Shown here: positions 36,501 to 45,763 of the stretch, piece after piece
Position numbering within the stretch: position 1 is the first letter of the stretch
Layout of the letters: each line of letters starts with the position of its first letter
Origin: Mycobacterium sp.
GTDB taxonomy: Bacteria > Actinomycetota > Actinomycetes > Mycobacteriales > Mycobacteriaceae
NCBI RefSeq assembly: GCF_004298145.1
Contig: NZ_SCRH01000055.1
Location: forward strand, 1 to 64,000
Direction: 5' to 3'
Length of the DNA: 64,000 bases
The notes under the pieces: model-generated
What the model was told of the DNA's origin: nothing
The model's input: only the letters and a program-made list of their open reading frames with translations
The model's database searches: none
Translations under genes and position numbers: made by a program

Positions 36501-36832
36501 ACGGATGTCCTCTCTGCCATGGCCGGCAAAGGTGGATCCCCCCGGGCCAGCCTGCTGCTACCTGGACCGTGTTAGCTCAAGCCCAGGAATTGACCGTTCA
36601 TTTCATGATGCGCAAACCCGGCGTACAGCAGAATCATCTCTCGACGGCAAGTGGTGTCGCCGGATTCCGGACTGCGTCCCGCGCCGGGCCGCCCATCACC
36701 ATAACCGGCTGCCGTGCCCGTGGCTATCGCTTCTGAAGCCCGGCATGTCGGCGATGGTGCTTGTCGAAGAGGCTATCTTGATCTCGCCGCCGCGGGACCG
36801 GAATCGCAGTCATCCAAGCCAAGGAGAAAACA
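36501..36832. promoter_or_regulatory. Divergent pks/papA intergenic region
   Basis: This 332-base region must carry the promoters of both the PKS and the PapA gene. No coding frame was accepted. Visible elements are AAGGAG at 36821-36826 (the papA ribosome-binding site) and a lone TATCTT at 36774-36779 that could be a -10 hexamer for papA without a good -35. No clear operator for the nearby StrR-like regulator (GTTCRAC-type inverted half-sites) was found. Confidence 0.5.
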
Positions 36833-38239
36833 TTGCGCATCGGGAAGATCACGATCGGTTCGATTGACGACTGGGAGCTGAGCCCCGGCGCGGTCACCTC
36901 CTGGCACCCGACGGCCGCGGCCCTTGAAACGGCCCGGGAAGCACCGGTCAGTTCGGTACCGGTCACCTACATGCAGTCCCAACACCTTCGCGGTTACTAC
37001 GAACGAACGGCCGCGGGCCTCGATTACTCGCGGCTCCTCGTCGCCACTTGTGAGATCCCGGGTCAGTGCGACGTTGAGGTCATGAATTACGCGCTCAACG
37101 CGTATCTGCGGCGCCACGACACGTATCGGAGTTGGTTCGAGTACCGCGGTGCCGGAGATATCGTCAGGCACCTTATCGGCGATCCCGCTGATATCGAATT
37201 TGCGCCGACGGATCAGGGCGAAATGGCGATCGAAGAATTCTACGATCATGTGGTGGCCACACCGGATCCGTTGCAGTGGGGCTGTTTTAGCTTTGGGATT
37301 GTCCAAGGCGAGGACCACTTCACGTTCTATGCGAGTATTGATCATGTCCATGGCGACGCGTCGTTGATCGGCATCACGATGCTGGAGTCTTATGCCATGT
37401 ATACCTCGTTGGCGGCAGGCAATGGGCCCCTTGCGTTACCCGATGCCGGCAGTTATCACGATCACTGCCTGCAAGAGCGCGAGTACACGTCCACTTTGAA
37501 TGTCGATTCGCCAGAGGTTCGCGCATGGATTGACTTCGCCGAGAACAACAATGGGAGCCTTCCCGATTTCCCATTGCCGTTGGGTAACCCGTTGGAGCCC
37601 AATGACAGTGCCATGGTCACCGAAATCCTGCTGGACACGGAACAGACGGAGAGATTCGAATCAGCCTGCACCGCGGCCGGTGCCCGCTTCATCGGCGGTT
37701 TGTTCGCCTGCATCGCCCAGGTGGAACACGAGTTCACCGGTGCGGTCACCTATTACGGACTCACTCCCAGGGATACCCGCCGCACGTCGGAGAACTTCAT
37801 GACGCAGGGCTGGTTCACCGGCATGGTTCCGATCATCGTTCCAATAGCGGCAGCATCGTTCGGCGAAGCCGCTTGGGCGGCGCAGACGTCTTTTGATTCC
37901 GGTCTGAGTTTGGCGAAGGTGCCCTATTACCGCGTGTTGGAATTGGCGCCGTGGTTGGACTGGCCTCGACCAAACTTTCCGGTGACGAATTTCTTGCACG
38001 GCGGCGCGGCTCCACTCAACGCGGTGCTCACCGCCGAGTTGGGCGGTGCGAAGAATATCGGGATCTACTCCGACGGCAGGTATTCATATCAGCTGACCAT
38101 CTACGTATTCCGGTATGGCGAGGGCACAGTGATGGCGGTGATGCTTCCCGACAACCCGGTAGCCCAAAAGTCAGTCGCCCGTTATGTGGAAGCGATGAAA
38201 TCCGCATGTACGCGGGTCGCCGACCACGGGAATTGGTGA
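36833..38239 (+). CDS. papA3: PapA-family acyltransferase (PapA3-like)
   Basis: A 468-residue polyketide-associated acyltransferase, expected to move an acyl chain from Pks or CoA onto a glycolipid acceptor such as trehalose. The PapA motif HX3DX14Y is complete: His171, Asp175 and Tyr190 (HVHGD). The rest has the two-domain condensation-like fold typical of PapA proteins. The start is TTG at 36833, six bases after AAGGAG. It diverges from pks and is followed by the secreted PE-PPE-domain enzyme. G+C is visibly lower than in the backbone (33 of 60 at 37261-37320). The symbol is by resemblance to PapA3 of glycolipid loci. Confidence 0.87.
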   Translation: MRIGKITIGSIDDWELSPGAVTSWHPTAAALETAREAPVSSVPVTYMQSQHLRGYYERTAAGLDYSRLLVATCEIPGQCDVEVMNYALNAYLRRHDTYRSWFEYRGAGDIVRHLIGDPADIEFAPTDQGEMAIEEFYDHVVATPDPLQWGCFSFGIVQGEDHFTFYASIDHVHGDASLIGITMLESYAMYTSLAAGNGPLALPDAGSYHDHCLQEREYTSTLNVDSPEVRAWIDFAENNNGSLPDFPLPLGNPLEPNDSAMVTEILLDTEQTERFESACTAAGARFIGGLFACIAQVEHEFTGAVTYYGLTPRDTRRTSENFMTQGWFTGMVPIIVPIAAASFGEAAWAAQTSFDSGLSLAKVPYYRVLELAPWLDWPRPNFPVTNFLHGGAAPLNAVLTAELGGAKNIGIYSDGRYSYQLTIYVFRYGEGTVMAVMLPDNPVAQKSVARYVEAMKSACTRVADHGNW

Positions 38240-38362
38240 TGCCCTGTTAACCGGGGTGCACGGTGCCCTCATGGTGGTCGACATCGCGAGTCTTCAAGGG
38301 GCCTAAACGAATTAACAGCCGTGTAGTGTGACGGCGAGTACAAGCTATCCGGGGGTGGACGG

Positions 38363-39436
38363 GTGAAAAGACTAGTCGCAGCGGCACTCGCGGCATGGCT
38401 GGCGGGTTCGGGAGGTGGATTCGAACCCTGGGTGGCGGGCGGTGACCCCGGGTTTCCCTGGACACCGTCGATCCCGTCTCCGGTGGGCGACGCGGCGACT
38501 GCCAGAGTCGTCTATGGGGTTGGCGGTGCGCGCCCACCGGGGATTCCCTGGTACGAGTACACCAACCGGGCCGGGTCCGGGTATTTTCCGAACGCCAAGC
38601 GCGACGTCATCGAGTATCCCGCCGGGGCCCTCTACGGCTGGCTGCCGCAAGAGCTGTTCCCCGGGCCTCGAGACAAAATGGCCGTCGGCCAGGCGATCGA
38701 ACAAGCCACGAACGGTCTCGATCAGGCCATCCGGAGCGGAACAGAGCCGGCCGCCGCCGTCGGGTTGTCGCAAGGAAACCTCGCACTCGACCAGGAACAG
38801 GTACGGCTGGCCAACGACCCGAAGGCACCACCACCAGACAGACTGCAGTTCACGACCATTGGTGACCCGGTGGGAACGCACGCGTTCGGGGCGAGTTTCG
38901 CGTCCGGCATCTTCAAACCCGGTGACCGCATTCCGATCGTTGGCTACACCATGCCTGCCCAGGTCGAGAGCCAGTACGACACCAACAGGATCGTCGCCGC
39001 ATACGATGGTTTCGGGGATTTCCCCGATAGGCCGGACAACCTGCTGGCCGACGTCAACGCGATCTTTGCCTCGACGATCGTGCACACCCCGGCGGCGTTC
39101 ACCAACCCGGGCGACGTGCCACCACAGAACATCAAGACGACGGTCAATTCGCGAGGCGCGAAGACGACGACGTATCTCGTTCCGGTGAACCATCTTCCGC
39201 TGACTTTGCCGCTACGCTACCTCGGCTGGTCCGACGGCCTGGTAAACCAGATCGATGCGGCATTGCAGCCGCAGATCGACGCGGCCTATTCGCGCAACGA
39301 TAATGTATTTTCCCGGCCCGTCTCCGTGGATCCGGTCAACGGCATGGACCCAGTGGGCATCCTGGGCCCCGCCGCACGCGATTCCGTCGAAAACTTCGCC
39401 GCCCAGGTTCGCGCGATCTTCCCCCCGCCCGGCTGA
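38363..39436 (+). CDS. Secreted PE-PPE-domain serine hydrolase/acyltransferase
   Basis: A 357-residue protein with an N-terminal signal or anchor (MKRLVAAALAAWLAGSG) and a PE-PPE domain, an alpha/beta-hydrolase-type fold. The nucleophile motif is GLSQG (Ser136), and a candidate catalytic histidine is His277 in VPVNHLPL. Relatives beside papA/mmpL/pks genes (Chp1, Chp2/Rv1184c, and the PE-type transferase of the trehalose polyphleate locus) finish glycolipids outside the membrane by transferring acyl chains between sugar lipids. The same job is inferred here. The GTG start at 38363 follows a G-rich stretch. There is no PE or PPE N-terminal domain. Confidence 0.85.
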   Translation: MKRLVAAALAAWLAGSGGGFEPWVAGGDPGFPWTPSIPSPVGDAATARVVYGVGGARPPGIPWYEYTNRAGSGYFPNAKRDVIEYPAGALYGWLPQELFPGPRDKMAVGQAIEQATNGLDQAIRSGTEPAAAVGLSQGNLALDQEQVRLANDPKAPPPDRLQFTTIGDPVGTHAFGASFASGIFKPGDRIPIVGYTMPAQVESQYDTNRIVAAYDGFGDFPDRPDNLLADVNAIFASTIVHTPAAFTNPGDVPPQNIKTTVNSRGAKTTTYLVPVNHLPLTLPLRYLGWSDGLVNQIDAALQPQIDAAYSRNDNVFSRPVSVDPVNGMDPVGILGPAARDSVENFAAQVRAIFPPPG

Positions 39437-39451
39437 CCTGGCCGGGTCACG

Positions 39452-39463
39452 GTTTCGCGAAAC
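39452..39463. promoter_or_regulatory. 12-base perfect palindrome GTTTCGCGAAAC
   Basis: It lies between the convergent stops of the PE-PPE gene and the StrR-like gene. Its half-sites GTTTC/GAAAC match those of the chromosomal ParB site parS, but with a two-base shorter centre. It may be a binding site for the adjacent ParB-fold regulator or just a terminator element; no evidence beyond sequence and position. Confidence 0.3.
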
Positions 39464-39473
39464 TAGTTGACGT

Positions 39474-40463
39474 CTAAACGGTTTCGAACTTCTCCGCGAC
39501 TTCTTGCCAAGCGCACGCGTTTCTTCTGGCTATTTCGGCGACCGTGGCCGAGCAGTGGATCGGAATATTTTCGACGATCGCATTCACGACGCCTATTGCA
39601 GCCATGTTCGTCGACAGCAGTCGCAGGAGCCTGCGACCTCTGTCCGAGAACCTCACTGCGGGGTCGTTTCTGAGTCGTTGGAGAAGGTCGTGGACCTCAG
39701 GAGGCGCATCGCTCCGATCGCCGGCGGATGGATCCCGGGCCGGTTGCGGAGCGTCGCCCACCGGTTCAACGCACGGGCCCGCTGTCTTACCAAGGCTATC
39801 GGGCAGCGGATTTTCGCCTCTTTCGAAACGTGCCCGCACGTCACGCGCAGTGCTGACAGAGACGCCCGCATTGCGCGCTATCTCTCGTAATGACGCGTCG
39901 GGGTTTATCGATAGGAATTCGGCGGCGCGCCGCCGTCCGTTGATCGGACTGATGGGTCGCGTCTTTCCGTCCCGTCCAAGGCGAGCGTCTAATTGGGAAT
40001 CTTCCTCAGTTGTACACCTGCGCAACGTGGCCACCGTTTTATGCGACACGCCCGTGAGCAGCCCGATCGAGCGATCTGAGCGATGGGGGTTCAACACGAG
40101 GATGCGTCGTGCCGCAGTCTTTCGTTCCGACAGGGTAAGCGGTAGGCCGTGCGTGACGTTCAGATGTACCGCGAGTGCGAATGCTTCGGCATCACTGCCT
40201 TCGAAAAACTTTGCTGATATCGACTTGTCCCCCCGCAGCTGGGTTGCGCGTAGCCTATGTACGCCATCGATCACTCGCATCGAGGTGCGCTGAATTACTA
40301 TGGGAGGCAATGGCGCCGGCGATTGTGCCAAGATCTTGATATGGTCTTCGTTTGTTTTGTTCTCCCTGGGCGAGAGTGAATTGTGAATTAGCATTACGGA
40401 GACATTTTCAACCGGCAGAGAATTCTGTTGAGCTAGCCACTCCGCCACCGGACACGTTGGCAC
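39474..40463 (-). CDS. StrR/NovG-like ParB-domain transcriptional regulator
   Basis: A 329-residue protein whose N-terminal 150 residues follow the StrR/NovG pattern: LSPRENKTNEDHIKILA, LPPIVIQRTSMRVIDGVHRL, RGDKSISAKFFEGSDAEAFAL, NVTHGLPLTLSERKTAA and a helix-turn-helix (SIGLLTGVSHKTVATLRR). A second helix-turn-helix-like region is SLREIARNAGVSVSTARDV. StrR-type proteins are pathway-specific activators of antibiotic clusters in actinomycetes, so this is probably the local regulator of the lipid block. The start is uncertain (GTG at 40463). G+C is low for the window (about 45-63 percent in lines checked), suggesting acquisition. Confidence 0.75.
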   Translation of the reverse strand: MPTCPVAEWLAQQNSLPVENVSVMLIHNSLSPRENKTNEDHIKILAQSPAPLPPIVIQRTSMRVIDGVHRLRATQLRGDKSISAKFFEGSDAEAFALAVHLNVTHGLPLTLSERKTAARRILVLNPHRSDRSIGLLTGVSHKTVATLRRCTTEEDSQLDARLGRDGKTRPISPINGRRRAAEFLSINPDASLREIARNAGVSVSTARDVRARFERGENPLPDSLGKTAGPCVEPVGDAPQPARDPSAGDRSDAPPEVHDLLQRLRNDPAVRFSDRGRRLLRLLSTNMAAIGVVNAIVENIPIHCSATVAEIARRNACAWQEVAEKFETV

Positions 40464-41194
40464 CCGGTCCCCCTATCGTATCCATGCACTAACCGCAGCG
40501 CGTATTTATGTCGTGGTCACTCTGAAGTTGCTCTCATTCATCTCAGGTATCGATCGGCGATCACCGTATTCGATTTGGCATGACCAGTCTGAAACCAGCG
40601 GCCTCTCATCCCACGCCGATCACGGCGAGTTTGCCCGCCCCGGCCGGAATGCAGCCGGGGACACATATTGCTGTTCACCGGTGCCGCATGACCATTCTGG
40701 GATGCGGTTGCTGATGGGCGCGATGATGCCCGGTCGCCGACTTCCCTGCACACAGGGCCGCGCGGTACACGCCGCGTGTCGGCGTCGGCAACACCGAGTA
40801 GCGTGCCAGTTTCGCCGACCAGGCCGCGAGCTGCCCGGTCGAGAAGGCGGTGGCATCGATGGCCATGAATGGCGCTTCCAGACGTGCTCGTCGTCGCGGC
40901 AGCGAGACCATCGCGGTCAGCTTGTTCACGATCCGCTACTCCGTTTCGGCAATCTCGATTGGCGAGAATCTACCTCTCACAGCTGAGTATCAAATTTCCA
41001 CAGCAGCTCGCCTTCGTCAATCCGCTCTGCAGACACCCAGCCGGCCCATCGGCGCGGCAGCAAACAATAGCCCCCGCCGGCTCGCCGTCCCGCTCGCAGA
41101 ATCGCGAATTCCGACTCCGGCATACACCCGCACCCGCGCGCAACTGCCCTTCCGGCGATAATTGCTCCCGTCATACCGAGACAAAGGAGTCCCG
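40464..41194. other. Long intergenic stretch, mixed composition, no accepted gene
   Basis: The 731 bases lie between divergent genes. The left part is comparatively A+T-rich and probably holds the promoter of the StrR-like gene. Frames of 70-157 codons exist on both strands, but their composition looks like translated non-coding DNA. The least bad is a minus-strand frame at 40675-40929 (84 residues, containing FMAIDATAFSTGQLAAW), which could be a gene remnant. The right end carries the AAAGGAG ribosome-binding site of the next gene. Confidence 0.4.
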
Positions 41195-42253
41195 ATGAGC
41201 AACGCAAGCACAGACCGTCCGCTGCGGGTGATCCAGTGGACGACCGGCAACATCGGGCGGCGGTCATTGCACGCCATCATCGGTCGAGGAGACATGGAGC
41301 TGGTCGGGGTTTACGCGCACGGCGACGAGAAGGTCGGCGTCGACGCCGCCGAACTGGCGGGCTGGCCCGAACCGACCGGGGTGCAGGCGACGAGCGACGT
41401 CGACGCGCTGCTGGCCCTGGGCGCCGACGCGTGTTGCTATAACCCGTTGTGGCCCAACATCGATGAGCTGGTGAGGCTGCTGGAATCGGGCGTCAACGTC
41501 TGCACCAGCGCGGCCTGGATCACCGGCGGCAAGCAGACGCCCCAGGACCGCAAACGCATCGAGGACGCCTGCCAAAAGGGCAATTCGACGATCTTCGGCA
41601 GCGGCGCGCACCCGGGCATGACCAACATGGTCGGCATGGTGCTGTCCGCCTCGTGCGAGCGCGTCGACGAGATTCGCATCACCGAGTCGGTGGACTGTTC
41701 GACCTACGAATCGGCGGAAACTCAAACCGCCATGGGGTTCTCCCAAGATCCCGACACACCGGGGCTGGCGGAGAACGTGCGGCGGGAAAGCGAAGTCTTC
41801 GCCGAATCGGCGGTGATGATGGCCGACGCGATCGGCGCCAAGCTGGACAAGATGACCTTCGACGTCACCTTCACCGCGGCCACCGGTGACTCCGATCTGG
41901 GCTTCATGAAGATCCCCGCCGGAACGGTCGGCGGCGTCTACGGCTTCCACCGCGGCTGGGTTGGCGACCGCAACGTCGTCAGCGTCGGATTCAACTGGAC
42001 CATGGGTAACCACGTCGTCCCACCCAAGCCGCTCGAGCACGGGCACGTCATACAGGTCTTCGGGATGCCCAACATGCGGACCGTCCTGCATTGCCTGCCA
42101 CCCAAGGACTGGACCGAGCCCGGGTTCATGGGATTGGGAATGATCTACACCGCGATGCCGGTTACCAATGCCGTCCCGGCGGTGGTGGCGGCCCGGCCGG
42201 GAATCATGACGCTGGCCGATTTGCCGCCGGTCACCGGCCGCCTGGCGCGCTAG
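41195..42253 (+). CDS. Dihydrodipicolinate reductase-family NAD(P)-dependent oxidoreductase
   Basis: A 352-residue protein with an N-terminal Rossmann fold (RVIQWTTGNIGRRSLHAI) and a DapB-like middle (GSGAHPGMTNMVGMVLSA). Mycobacteria have several relatives, including Rv0926c and the member in glycopeptidolipid loci; substrates are generally unknown. It is not the lysine-pathway DapB, which is shorter and carries a different catalytic histidine region. AAAGGAG sits before the ATG at 41195. It precedes mmpS-mmpL by 169 bases and may or may not belong to the lipid pathway. Confidence 0.82.
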   Translation: MSNASTDRPLRVIQWTTGNIGRRSLHAIIGRGDMELVGVYAHGDEKVGVDAAELAGWPEPTGVQATSDVDALLALGADACCYNPLWPNIDELVRLLESGVNVCTSAAWITGGKQTPQDRKRIEDACQKGNSTIFGSGAHPGMTNMVGMVLSASCERVDEIRITESVDCSTYESAETQTAMGFSQDPDTPGLAENVRRESEVFAESAVMMADAIGAKLDKMTFDVTFTAATGDSDLGFMKIPAGTVGGVYGFHRGWVGDRNVVSVGFNWTMGNHVVPPKPLEHGHVIQVFGMPNMRTVLHCLPPKDWTEPGFMGLGMIYTAMPVTNAVPAVVAARPGIMTLADLPPVTGRLAR

Positions 42254-42422
42254 CGGGCAATGCCGCTCGCGCCACCCGGCGGCGGCCCCCAGGAGGAACG
42301 CTTGCGTGCACTAAGGTTAAGATGCCTAGCTGAGCAAACGTTCCGTTGACATTGGTGTCGTCGGCGGTGGTTGGTGACCTTTGCGGCAAGGCCCGAAGCG
42401 GTGGGCGAAAGGCGGTCAGGTG

Positions 42423-42887
42423 ATGGCTGGTCCTAATTCAGATCCTCGCGAAGGCGTCAGGAGCCGCATCCTCAAACGTGGGTGGCTACCGATCGTCCTG
42501 ATCGTGGTGTTGGCCATGTCGGCGCTGGTCGTGTCCCGGCTGCACAAGATCTTCGGTTCGGAGGACCTCAACGCGAATTCCAACGCCGGGATCGAGATCG
42601 TGCAATTCAACCCCAAGGTTGTGCTCTACGAGATCACCGGAGCGCCGGGAAGCACCGCGAACATCAACTACTGGGACGCCGAAGCCAACACCCATCAGGT
42701 GAATGCGGCACCGCTGCCGTGGTCGTACACCATCTCGACGACCCTGCCCGCTGTCAGCGCCAACATCATGGCGCAGAGCGACGGCGATCGAATCCATTGT
42801 CGGATCACCGTGGATGGCGTTGTGCGCGAGGAGAAATCGTCTAACGGCGTAAACGCCCAGACCTTCTGCCTGGTGAAATCGGCATGA
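42423..42887 (+). CDS. mmpS: MmpS-family membrane accessory protein
   Basis: A 154-residue protein with a short cytoplasmic head, one membrane span (about residues 22-42, WLPIVLIVVLAMSALVV) and a periplasmic beta domain ending in QTFCLVKSA, the MmpS signature tail. Two cysteines (HCRI and TFCLV) may form a disulfide. MmpS proteins assist the partner MmpL exporter, encoded immediately downstream with a four-base overlap. The ATG at 42423 is preceded by GTCAGG; a GTG one codon earlier is also possible. Closest in feel to the MmpS4/MmpS5 group. Confidence 0.9.
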   Translation: MAGPNSDPREGVRSRILKRGWLPIVLIVVLAMSALVVSRLHKIFGSEDLNANSNAGIEIVQFNPKVVLYEITGAPGSTANINYWDAEANTHQVNAAPLPWSYTISTTLPAVSANIMAQSDGDRIHCRITVDGVVREEKSSNGVNAQTFCLVKSA

Positions 42888-45763
42888 GTGACGTGGCAGA
42901 CAAGCCCGCGCGCCGGTCCGCTATTCCCCACACGATCCGGGTGTTCGCGATCCCGATCATCGTGGGCTGGGTCTTGATCACGGTCCTGGTGAACGTCGTC
43001 GTCCCGAAACTCGAAGTGGTGGGCGAGGCGCACTCGGCACCAATGGCCCCCCTGGATGCGCCGTCGATGAAGTCGATGGAGCGTCTGGGCCATAACTTCA
43101 AGGAATTCGATTCCAACAGCACGGTGATGGTCGTCCTGGAGGGGGACCAAGCTCTCGGTGATGCCGCGCACCACTACTACAACGACATCGTCCGCCAGCT
43201 GCGCCAGGACCCCCAGCATGTGGAGCACATTCAGGACTTCTGGAGCGAGCGCTTAACGGCGGCCGGAGTTCAGAGCGCCGACGCCAAGGGCGCCTATGTG
43301 ATGCTGAACCTCGCGGGCAACCAGGGCACCACGCGGGCGAACAATTCCGTGGAAGCCGTCCGCGAGATCGTCAAGCGGACACCGTCACCGCCCGGCGTGC
43401 AGGCCTATGTCACCGGGCCCGCGGCGCTCAGCTACGACTCGCACGTCATCGGGAATGCCAGCCTGGCGAAGATCACCCTGTTCACCCTCGGGGCGATCGC
43501 GATCATGCTGCTGCTCGTCTACCGCTCGATCGTCACGACGTTGATCCAGCTATTCATGACCTTCATCGCGCTCGCGTGTTCGCGGGGCGTGGTCGCGGTG
43601 CTGGCCTACAACGACGTATTCGGGTTGACCACATTCGCGGCGAATATCCTCACGATGCTGGCGATCGCCGCCGGCACCGATTATGGGATTTTCATCATCG
43701 GGCGCTACCAAGAGGCGCGTCGCGCCGGTGAAGACCGTGAAACGGCCTACTACACGACCTTTAAAGGGGTAGCCCCGGTCATTTTGGGTTCGGGCCTGAC
43801 CATCGCCGGTGCGGTGTACTGCCTCAGCCTGGCGCGGCTGCCCTGGTTCAACACGATGGGCCCCCCGGCCGGAATCGGGATGATCGTCGTGGTGGCCGCC
43901 GGGTTGACGCTCGGCCCCGCCGTCCTGTTCGTCGGCAGTCGTTTCGGCCTGTTCGAGCCGAAGGGCGCGGCCACTGGCCGACTGTGGCGGCGCGTCGGTA
44001 CCGCGGTGGTGCGTTGGCCGGCGCCGATCCTCGCGATGAGCGGGGCGGTGGTGCTGATCGGCATGTTGGGCTTGCCCAGCTACACGACCAGTTATAACGA
44101 TCGCTACTACCTGCCGGCCTCGGCGCCGGCCAATCTCGGCTATGCGGCCGCGGACCGGCATTTCTCCCAGGCCAGGATGAATCCCGACATGTTGATGGTC
44201 GAGGCCGACCACGACATGCGTAATCCGGCCGACATGCTGGTGCTGGATCGGGTCGCCAAAAACGTGTTACGGGTACACGGCATCGTGATGGTTCAGGACA
44301 TCACCAGGCCGCTGGGCATCCCGATCCAGCACAGCTCGATACCGTTTCAGACCAGCATGCAGAGCCAAACGACGATGCAGAACATGGACTTCCTCAAGGA
44401 GCGCATAGCCGACATCCTTAAGCTGGCCGATGACCTGCAGACCCAGATCAACACCACGCAGCGCCAGTACGAGGTGTCGCTAGATCTGGCCAATGCCGCC
44501 GACGACAGCGCAAAGACCACCGCGGTGACCTCGCAGATCACCGATAGCTTGCGCGACCATATCGCGGATTTCGACGACACCTTCCGGCCGGTGCGCACGT
44601 ACTTCTATTGGGAGAAGCACTGTTACGACATTCCGGTGTGCTACGGGTTACGGTCCCTCTGGGACACGGTGGACGGCTTCGACCAGCTCGCCGAGCAGTT
44701 CCACTTCCTGACCGCGGACATCAAACACACCGCCGACGCCACACACGACCTCAATGCGCTGTTTCCCCCGCTGATCACCACGCTGAAGGCCACCAGGGGC
44801 ATCACGCTGACGCTCTACCAGACGTTCAAGGCGATGATCAACCAGATGGAGGCGATGAGCGACACCGGCGTCGTCATGGGGCAGAGCTTCGACAACTCCC
44901 ACAACGACGACTTCTTCTACCTGCCTCCGGAGGCCTTCAGTAACCCCGACTTCCAGATCGGCCTGAAACAGTTCATGTCTCCGGACGGCAAGTCCGCCCG
45001 CTTCTTCGTCACCCATCAAGGCGATCCGATGACACCCGAAGGAATCTCGCGGGTCGATTCGGAACGAACGGCGGCCCAGGAGGGCCTCAAGCAATCGTCT
45101 CTCACGGACGCCAAGATTTATCTGGGCGGCACGGCGGCAACATTCAAGGACATGCACGACGGCGCCAAATACGACTTGATGATTGCGGTGGTGGCCTCGC
45201 TCACTCTGATCTTCATGATCATGCTGCTGCTCACCCGAAGCATTGTTGCCGCGCTGGTGATCGTCGGTACCGCGGCAAGCTCGATCGCCGCGTCCTTCGG
45301 CCTCTCGGTGCTCATCTGGCAGGACCTGCTCGGCATCAAGGTCCACTGGATCGTGATGGCGCTGTCGGTCATCATCCTGCTGGCCGTCGGATCTGACTAC
45401 AATCTGCTGCTCGTTTCCCGGTTCAAGGAGGAGATTCACGCCGGGCTCAAGACCGGGATCATCCGGTCGATGGCCGGCACCGGCGGGGTGGTGACCGCCG
45501 CCGGGTTGGTCTTCGCCTTCACCATGGCGTCCATGCTGGGCAGCGATCTGCGGGTGATCGGCCAGATGGGCTCGACTATCTGCATCGGTCTGTTGCTCGA
45601 CACCCTGATCGTGCGCACGTTGCTGATGCCGTCGATCGCCACGTTGCTCGGGCGTTGGTTCTGGTGGCCTCAGGTCGTGCACCCACGCGGTGACTACGGT
45701 CGGCGGCCACGCCAACCGGTGACCGAGGACACCGCACCGATACCGGTGGCGACGCACAGCTGA
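42884..45763 (+). CDS. mmpL: MmpL-family RND lipid/siderophore exporter
   Basis: A 959-residue RND transporter with twelve predicted membrane spans in two blocks and two periplasmic domains. The second periplasmic domain has the long helical region (about 480-640) found in MmpL4/5-type proteins. Proton-relay aspartates are visible as GTDYGIFIIGRYQEARR in the first half and GSDYNLLLVSRFKEE in the second. The resemblance is to the MmpS-dependent MmpL4/MmpL5 group rather than MmpL8/MmpL10, which work without MmpS in sulfolipid and acyltrehalose export. The cargo could be the PKS product or an unrelated lipid. Confidence 0.92.
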   Translation: MSDVADKPARRSAIPHTIRVFAIPIIVGWVLITVLVNVVVPKLEVVGEAHSAPMAPLDAPSMKSMERLGHNFKEFDSNSTVMVVLEGDQALGDAAHHYYNDIVRQLRQDPQHVEHIQDFWSERLTAAGVQSADAKGAYVMLNLAGNQGTTRANNSVEAVREIVKRTPSPPGVQAYVTGPAALSYDSHVIGNASLAKITLFTLGAIAIMLLLVYRSIVTTLIQLFMTFIALACSRGVVAVLAYNDVFGLTTFAANILTMLAIAAGTDYGIFIIGRYQEARRAGEDRETAYYTTFKGVAPVILGSGLTIAGAVYCLSLARLPWFNTMGPPAGIGMIVVVAAGLTLGPAVLFVGSRFGLFEPKGAATGRLWRRVGTAVVRWPAPILAMSGAVVLIGMLGLPSYTTSYNDRYYLPASAPANLGYAAADRHFSQARMNPDMLMVEADHDMRNPADMLVLDRVAKNVLRVHGIVMVQDITRPLGIPIQHSSIPFQTSMQSQTTMQNMDFLKERIADILKLADDLQTQINTTQRQYEVSLDLANAADDSAKTTAVTSQITDSLRDHIADFDDTFRPVRTYFYWEKHCYDIPVCYGLRSLWDTVDGFDQLAEQFHFLTADIKHTADATHDLNALFPPLITTLKATRGITLTLYQTFKAMINQMEAMSDTGVVMGQSFDNSHNDDFFYLPPEAFSNPDFQIGLKQFMSPDGKSARFFVTHQGDPMTPEGISRVDSERTAAQEGLKQSSLTDAKIYLGGTAATFKDMHDGAKYDLMIAVVASLTLIFMIMLLLTRSIVAALVIVGTAASSIAASFGLSVLIWQDLLGIKVHWIVMALSVIILLAVGSDYNLLLVSRFKEEIHAGLKTGIIRSMAGTGGVVTAAGLVFAFTMASMLGSDLRVIGQMGSTICIGLLLDTLIVRTLLMPSIATLLGRWFWWPQVVHPRGDYGRRPRQPVTEDTAPIPVATHS

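Noticed and set aside
36774..36779. TATCTT as -10 element of papA
   Set aside because: No -35 hexamer at proper spacing, so I would not call a promoter on this alone.
39474..40463. Chromosome- or plasmid-partition ParB
   Set aside because: The domain pattern (RVIDGVHRL, NVTHGLPLTLSERKTAA) is that of StrR/NovG regulators and no parA gene is adjacent.
40513..41161. Several frames of 70-157 codons in the gap before the DapB-like gene
   Set aside because: Composition is rich in Arg/His/Cys/Ser with no hydrophobic core pattern and no family resemblance; treated as non-coding or decayed sequence.
42311..42332. Possible IdeR iron box upstream of mmpS (TAAGGTTAAG...CCTAGC)
   Set aside because: The left half matches the IdeR consensus well, but the right half is shifted by one base and only about 10 of 19 positions agree.
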